Below, piece after piece: positions 59,972-64,000 of a stretch of 64,000 nt of DNA. The DNA is from Ideonella sp. (GTDB taxonomy: Bacteria > Pseudomonadota > Gammaproteobacteria > Burkholderiales > Burkholderiaceae_C), in assembly GCA_015075545.1 (NCBI GenBank), contig JABTUC010000003.1, positions 186,001 to 250,000 on the forward strand. Direction: 5' to 3'. A program made the position numbers and the translations under genes. Under the pieces are notes generated by a model. That model was not told the DNA's origin. It worked only from the letters and a program-made list of their open reading frames with translations, and made no database searches. The stretch's first letter is position 1. Every line of letters begins with the position of its first letter.

Positions 59972-61240
59972 CTATGCCTTCTTCGGCGGGTTGCTGAACG
60001 CGCCGGCGGCCCTCATGGCCGCGATCTTGTCGGCCTTGTAGCCGAGCACGTCGCGCAGCACCTCGTCGGTGTGCTCGCCGAGCGTCGGCGAGCGCTTGAT
60101 TACCGCCTTGGATGCCGACAGCTTGATCGGCATGCCGACGTTGAACCAGGTGCCGCGCTGCGGATGATCGAGCTCGACCCACATGTCACGGCCCTTGACG
60201 TGCTCGTCGGTGGCCAGATCCTGCGTCGACATGATCGGGCCGCACGGCACGTCGAGCTGATTGAGGATCGCCATCAGCTCGCGCTTGGTGTACTTCTCGG
60301 CGAACTTGTTGAGCAGCGTCCATACGAGCTGCTGGTTCTTGCGCCGCTCGGCGATGGTGGCCACGCGCGCGTCGGTGGCCAGCTCGGGGTAGCCGACCTC
60401 GGGGCCGATGCGGCTGGCGAGGTCGTGCCACACGGCCTCCTGCACCACCACGTAGAGCCAGTCGTTGGCGCCGTGCGGCTTGCAGTGGATCGCGTTGCCG
60501 AGCTGGCCGCCGCCCGAGTCGTTGCCCGCGCGCGGCACGTCGCCCATGTTGTGGTAGGTCGGCACCGAATACTCGGCCAGCTCGCCGCGCGTCAGGCGCT
60601 GGTGGTCGCGGAACTTCACGCGGCACAGGTTCATCACGCCGTCCATCATCGCCACCTCGACGTACTGGCCCTCGCCCGTGCGACGTGCCTGGTGCAGCGC
60701 CGCCAGCAGGCCGATCGCCAGGTGCAGCCCGGTGCCGGTGTCGCCGATCTGCGCGCCGGTGACGAACGGCGGGCCGTCGGGCACGCCGGTGGTGCTCATC
60801 GCGCCGCCCATCGCCTGCGCCACGTTCTCGTAGGCCTTGAACTCGGCGTACGGGCCGCTGGACCCGAAGCCCTTGATCGAGCCGACCACGATCTTGGGGT
60901 TGATCTCGTGGATCTTCTCCCACGTGAAGCCGAACCGCTCGAGCACGCCGGGGCCGAAGTTCTCCATCATGATGTCGCAGGTCTTCAGCAGGTCGACGAA
61001 CACCTGCTTGCCCTGCTCGTTCTTCATGTTCACGGTGATCGACCGCTTGTTGCAGTTGAGCATCGTGAAGTACAGGCTGTCGGCGTTGGGCACGTCGCGC
61101 AGCTGGCCGCGCGTGGCGTCGCCCTGCGGGTTCTCGAACTTGATGACGTCGGCGCCCATCCACGCCAGCAACTGCGAGCAGGTGGGCCCCGCCTGCACGT
61201 GGGTCATGTCGAGGATGCGGACATCCTTCAGTGCTTCCAT
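59972..61240 (-). CDS. frc: Formyl-CoA:oxalate CoA-transferase
   Basis: 422 residues, class III CoA-transferase. MEALKDVRILDMTHVQAGPTCSQLLAWMGADVIKFE is the family N-terminus; catalytic Asp167 is in GAQIGDTGTG, the equivalent of Frc Asp169. TGEGQYVEVAMMDGVMNL follows. Adjacent to oxalyl-CoA decarboxylase, so it would convert formyl-CoA and oxalate to oxalyl-CoA and formate. It ends the operon. The two genes together consume oxalate. Confidence 0.92.
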   Translation of the reverse strand: MEALKDVRILDMTHVQAGPTCSQLLAWMGADVIKFENPQGDATRGQLRDVPNADSLYFTMLNCNKRSITVNMKNEQGKQVFVDLLKTCDIMMENFGPGVLERFGFTWEKIHEINPKIVVGSIKGFGSSGPYAEFKAYENVAQAMGGAMSTTGVPDGPPFVTGAQIGDTGTGLHLAIGLLAALHQARRTGEGQYVEVAMMDGVMNLCRVKFRDHQRLTRGELAEYSVPTYHNMGDVPRAGNDSGGGQLGNAIHCKPHGANDWLYVVVQEAVWHDLASRIGPEVGYPELATDARVATIAERRKNQQLVWTLLNKFAEKYTKRELMAILNQLDVPCGPIMSTQDLATDEHVKGRDMWVELDHPQRGTWFNVGMPIKLSASKAVIKRSPTLGEHTDEVLRDVLGYKADKIAAMRAAGAFSNPPKKA

Positions 61241-61282
61241 CTTCGCTACTCCGACAGTCTCAGATTCGTTGCCGCGGCTGCG

Positions 61283-63049
61283 CTACTTCTTCTTCGCCGA
61301 CGGGTTCAAGCTCGTGATGCGGCCGCTTTCGGTGCCGGCGGTCTCGTCGATCACCGCGTTGATCAGCGTCGGCTTGCGCGAGGCGAGCGCGGCTTCCATC
61401 GCGGCGCGCAGCTCGGCCGGCGTGGTCACGTGCGCGCCGACGCCGCCGAACGCCTCGATGATCTTGTCGTAGCGCGCGCCCTTCACGAACTGGGTCGGCG
61501 CCGGATCGCGGCCGGTGGGGTCGAGGTCGGTGCCTTTGTAGACGCCGTTGTTGTTGAGCACCACGATGCACACCGGCAGGTCGTAGCGGCAGATCGTCTC
61601 GACCTCCATGCCCGAGAAGCCGAACGCGCTGTCGCCCTCGATGGCGATCACCTGCTGCTTGGTCGTCACCGCGGCGGCGATGCAGTAGCCCATGCCGATG
61701 CCCATGATGCCCCAGGTGCCGACGTCGATGCGCTTGCGCGGCTTGTGCATGTCGACGATCGAGCGCGTGAAGTCGAGCGCGTTGGCGCCTTCGTTGACCA
61801 GCATCGCGTCGGGGTTCGCCTTCACGATGTCGCGCACCACGGCCAGCGCGCTGTGGAAGTTCATCGGGCTCGGGTTCTTCGCCAGTGTTTCGGCCATCTT
61901 GGCGATATTGGCGCTCTTCTTCCCGTGCACCGCGCTCAGCCACTGCGCCGGTGGCTTGGCCCAGCCGCTGCCCATGCCCGCCAGCAGCGCCGTGACGCAC
62001 GAGCCGACGTCGCCCACCAGCGGCGCGTCGATGCGCACGTTGCTGTCGGCCTCCTGCGGCGAGATGTCGATCTGGATGAACTTCTGCGCGCCCCAGGCCT
62101 TGGACGCGCCGGCGCCCCAGGTCTTGCCCTTGCCGTGCGACAGCAGCCAGTTCAGGCGTGCGCCGACCAGCATCACCACGTCGGCCGCCGGCAGCACGAA
62201 CGAGCGTGCCGCCGCTGCGCACAGCTCGTGCGTGTCGGGCAGCAGGCCCTTGGCCATCGACATCGGCAGGTAGGGAATGCCGCTGGTCTCGACCAGCGCG
62301 CGGATCTCGGAGTCGACCTGCGCGTAGGCCGCGCCCTTGCCGAGGATGATGAGCGGCTTCTTCGCACTCTTCAGCAGATCGAGCGCGCGCTGCACCGCCT
62401 CGGGCGCCGGCATCTGCCTGGGCGCCGGGTCGACCACCTGGATCAGCGACGCGCGGCCGGCCGCGGCGTCGATGGTCTGCGCGAACAGCTTGGCCGGCAG
62501 GTCGAGGTAGACGCCACCGGGCCGCCCCGACACCGCCGCGCGGATCGCACGCGCGATGCCGACGCCGATGTCTTCGGCGTGCAGCACGCGGTACGCCGCC
62601 TTGGCCACCGGCCGCGCAATGGCGAGCTGATCCATCTCTTCGTAGTCGCCTTGCTGCAGGTCGACCACCTCGCGCTCGCTCGAGCCGCTGATCAGGATCA
62701 TCGGGAAGCAGTTGACGGTAGCGTGCGCCAGCGCGTTCAGCCCGTTCAGGAAGCCCGGTGCCGACACCGTGATGCAGACGCCGGGCCTGCCCGTCAGGAA
62801 GCCGGCGATCGACGCCGCGTAGCCCGCGTTCTGCTCGTGGCGGAACGCCAGCACGCGCAGGCCGCTGGCCTGCGCGCGGCGCGTGAGGTCGGTGATCGGG
62901 ATGCCGGGCAGGCTGTACAGCGTGTCGAGGCCGTTGAGCGCGAGCGCATCGATCACCAACTGGAAGCCGTCGATCGACTCGGGTGCCGCCGCGGCGGCCT
63001 GGGCGCTAACAGCGGCGCCGGCGGGACGGTGTTCGGTGGTGACGGCCAT
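61283..63049 (-). CDS. oxc: Oxalyl-CoA decarboxylase
   Basis: 588 residues, thiamine-diphosphate enzyme. [37 protein letters not shown] has the ThDP-activating Glu; the C-terminal ThDP/Mg motif is [64 protein letters not shown] is typical of Oxc. It releases CO2 from oxalyl-CoA to give formyl-CoA, recycled by Frc. ATG 63049 has GGAGG 11 nt upstream. An Ala-rich N-terminal extension precedes the core. Confidence 0.95.
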   Translation of the reverse strand: MAVTTEHRPAGAAVSAQAAAAAPESIDGFQLVIDALALNGLDTLYSLPGIPITDLTRRAQASGLRVLAFRHEQNAGYAASIAGFLTGRPGVCITVSAPGFLNGLNALAHATVNCFPMILISGSSEREVVDLQQGDYEEMDQLAIARPVAKAAYRVLHAEDIGVGIARAIRAAVSGRPGGVYLDLPAKLFAQTIDAAAGRASLIQVVDPAPRQMPAPEAVQRALDLLKSAKKPLIILGKGAAYAQVDSEIRALVETSGIPYLPMSMAKGLLPDTHELCAAAARSFVLPAADVVMLVGARLNWLLSHGKGKTWGAGASKAWGAQKFIQIDISPQEADSNVRIDAPLVGDVGSCVTALLAGMGSGWAKPPAQWLSAVHGKKSANIAKMAETLAKNPSPMNFHSALAVVRDIVKANPDAMLVNEGANALDFTRSIVDMHKPRKRIDVGTWGIMGIGMGYCIAAAVTTKQQVIAIEGDSAFGFSGMEVETICRYDLPVCIVVLNNNGVYKGTDLDPTGRDPAPTQFVKGARYDKIIEAFGGVGAHVTTPAELRAAMEAALASRKPTLINAVIDETAGTESGRITSLNPSAKKK

Positions 63050-63103
63050 GCGTTGAGCCTCCGCTTGTCCGGAAAATTCGCCCGCGGCGAATAGGTGAAA
63101 ATC

Positions 63104-63109
63104 ATCATA
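63104..63109 (-). promoter_or_regulatory. -10 box of the oxc-frc operon
   Basis: TATGAT on the minus strand (63109 to 63104). The -35 position 17 bp upstream is poor (TCGAGG), suggesting an activator is required. The ATTCGC/GCGAAT dyad at 63076-63092 lies in the predicted 5' leader. Confidence 0.5.
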
Positions 63110-63132
63110 GGTTCAGCCGCTTCGCGCCTCGA

Positions 63133-63146
63133 TTGACCGTGGTCAA
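63133..63146. promoter_or_regulatory. FNR/CRP-type box TTGA-N6-TCAA
   Basis: TTGACCGTGGTCAA is a perfect FNR-like dyad (TTGAC/GTCAA). Its centre is about 42 bp upstream of the predicted oxc start (TSS near 63097), the class II activator position. It also spans the start codon of the divergent regulator (GTG 63139-63141), so binding would autorepress that gene. Confidence 0.7.
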
Positions 63147-63780
63147 TTATCCGAAAACGCACTCGTCGCAGTGGCCGTCGATCGCCGAGCACGCCGAGCG
63201 CAACGTGATCCGGCTGCAGCTCGCGCAGAACATCGTGCTCAAGCTGCTGGCCAAGCCGGCGCTGGCCGAACTCGAGGCGCAGCTAGTGGTGCAGGACCTC
63301 GCCAAGGGCGACACCCTGGTGCGGCAGGGCGACCACGACATGGCGCAGTGCTTCATCCTCGACGGCATCTTGAAGCGCGTGGTCGCCAGCCCGAGCGCCA
63401 AGGAGATGATCCTGCGCTTCGCCTTCGAGCGCGACCTCGAGACCAGCTACGCCGCGTGGCGGCTGCACACGCCCACGCCGTACAGCATCGTCACCGTCAC
63501 CAAGGCGCGCGTGGCGACGCTGCCGCTGCCCGACTGGGTGGCGTTCATGCAGTCGCGCCCCGAGCTGAAGGCGGCGTTCGAGTACGAGGTGATGAGCCTG
63601 ATGAGCGACGTGATGGCGCACACCATCACGCTGCACCTGCTCGATGCGCCGGGGCGCGTGCACCGCTTCATGCGCAAGCATGCCGAGCTGGCCGAGCGGC
63701 TGCCGAAGAAGGAACTCGCCGCCTATCTGAACATCTCGCCCGAGACGCTGTCGCGGCTGAAGCAGAAGGGCAAGATCTAG
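63139..63780 (+). CDS. Crp/Fnr-family regulator of the oxalate operon
   Basis: 213 residues from GTG 63139 (a TTG two codons earlier is possible). The beta-barrel domain with GDTLVRQGDHDMAQCFILDGILKRVV (~55-85) precedes a dimer helix and a C-terminal HTH with LPKKELAAYLNISPETLSRLKQKGKI. No FNR-type Cys cluster is visible. It is divergent from oxc, with an FNR-like box between and across its start codon, and probably activates oxc-frc and represses itself. The signal may be oxalate-derived or related to redox. Confidence 0.9.
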   Translation: MVNYPKTHSSQWPSIAEHAERNVIRLQLAQNIVLKLLAKPALAELEAQLVVQDLAKGDTLVRQGDHDMAQCFILDGILKRVVASPSAKEMILRFAFERDLETSYAAWRLHTPTPYSIVTVTKARVATLPLPDWVAFMQSRPELKAAFEYEVMSLMSDVMAHTITLHLLDAPGRVHRFMRKHAELAERLPKKELAAYLNISPETLSRLKQKGKI

Positions 63781-63807
63781 CGCCGCCGAACGGCGCCGCC
63801 ACGCGCC

Positions 63808-64000
63808 TCAGCCGCCGCGCGCGGCGGCGCTCGAACCGCCGGCCAGGCTCTTCAGCCGGCGCACGCCGCCGGCCAGCAGCGGCCACACCAGCAGCAGCAG
63901 CGCCAGCGTGGTGATCGAGCCGACCAGCCAGTTCGACCACAGGATGCCGAGGCTGCCCTGCGACAGCAGCATCGACTGGCGAAACGAATCCTCGGCGCGG
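63808..64000 (-). CDS. tctA: Tripartite tricarboxylate transporter permease TctA, C-terminal end
   Basis: 63 residues before the stop, continuing beyond the window edge. RAEDSFRQSMLLSQGSLGILWSNWLVGSITTLALLLLVWPLLAG resembles the last TM and C-terminus of TctA permeases. It is convergent with the Crp/Fnr gene (27 bp apart). TctA forms the large membrane subunit of Bug-receptor-dependent uptake systems; the rest of the operon would lie to the right. An oxalate transporter role is a possibility from location only. Confidence 0.65.
   Translation of the reverse strand, partial: RAEDSFRQSMLLSQGSLGILWSNWLVGSITTLALLLLVWPLLAGGVRRLKSLAGGSSAAARGG

Overview
The window is GC-rich chromosomal DNA with dense gene packing and few gaps. 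The gene content suggests a Burkholderiales betaproteobacterium, probably near the Rubrivivax/Leptothrix/Comamonadaceae groups. Supporting signs are a Bug-type solute receptor, DUF3460, ScpA, an oxc-frc oxalate pair, a betaproteobacterial-type cytochrome b and chemotaxis proteins. I see no rRNA, tRNA, CRISPR array, prophage or transposase gene. Mobile-type sequence is limited to short palindromic repeats.

Layout. 1-4.4 kb: end of a secreted protein, a HbpS/GlcG-like protein, a class IV aminotransferase and a nucleotidyltransferase/ParD-like pair resembling a toxin-antitoxin module. 4-9.3 kb: a MerR regulator with a classic 19-bp-spacer promoter driving a DUF2938 gene, a membrane protein, an SDR, a second nucleotidyltransferase-fold gene behind a 9-bp-arm operator, then a truncated darcynin gene, an SDR and a divergent Crp/Fnr regulator that share a palindrome. 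9.3-18.6 kb: small-enzyme genes, a DUF4242 pair, a winged-helix/TPR regulator, a SulP transporter, a lipoprotein and a VOC protein. 18.6-26.4 kb: a degenerate polysaccharide-deacetylase-like protein beside a NarL/NarX-type two-component pair, then a CheZ-like/CheY/CheA/MCP set. 26.4-34.3 kb: an FtsX-type permease, a DODA-type dioxygenase, MscS, a redoxin, a Bug receptor and a sulfatase.

34.4-39.4 kb holds a non-standard bc1 operon: Rieske, diheme cytochrome c4, cytochrome b, cytochrome c1, a small membrane protein and an SDR. The content recalls the Acidithiobacillus pet operons. 39.8-49.4 kb: an ABM/NIPSNAP pair controlled from a divergent HTH gene through a perfect 10-bp-arm palindrome, three envelope genes of unknown role, a BMP-type receptor, a VapBC module, metG and a small RHH gene.

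49.5-57.4 kb encodes a group-4-hydrogenase-like complex (HyfB, C, E, F, G, I order). The HyfG homologue lacks all four NiFe-ligand cysteines while HyfI keeps its cluster cysteines, so this is an energy-converting-hydrogenase-related (Ehr) complex rather than a hydrogenase. hyfB, hyfC and hyfE carry more than a dozen indels while every neighbour is intact. That pattern means either a local sequence-quality problem or recent decay. A 638-bp gap with nested inverted repeats separates hyfE from hyfF. 57.4-64 kb: DUF3460, scpA, an M23 peptidase, then frc-oxc with a divergent Crp/Fnr regulator whose FNR-like box sits about 42 bp upstream of the predicted oxc start, and the end of a TctA permease gene.
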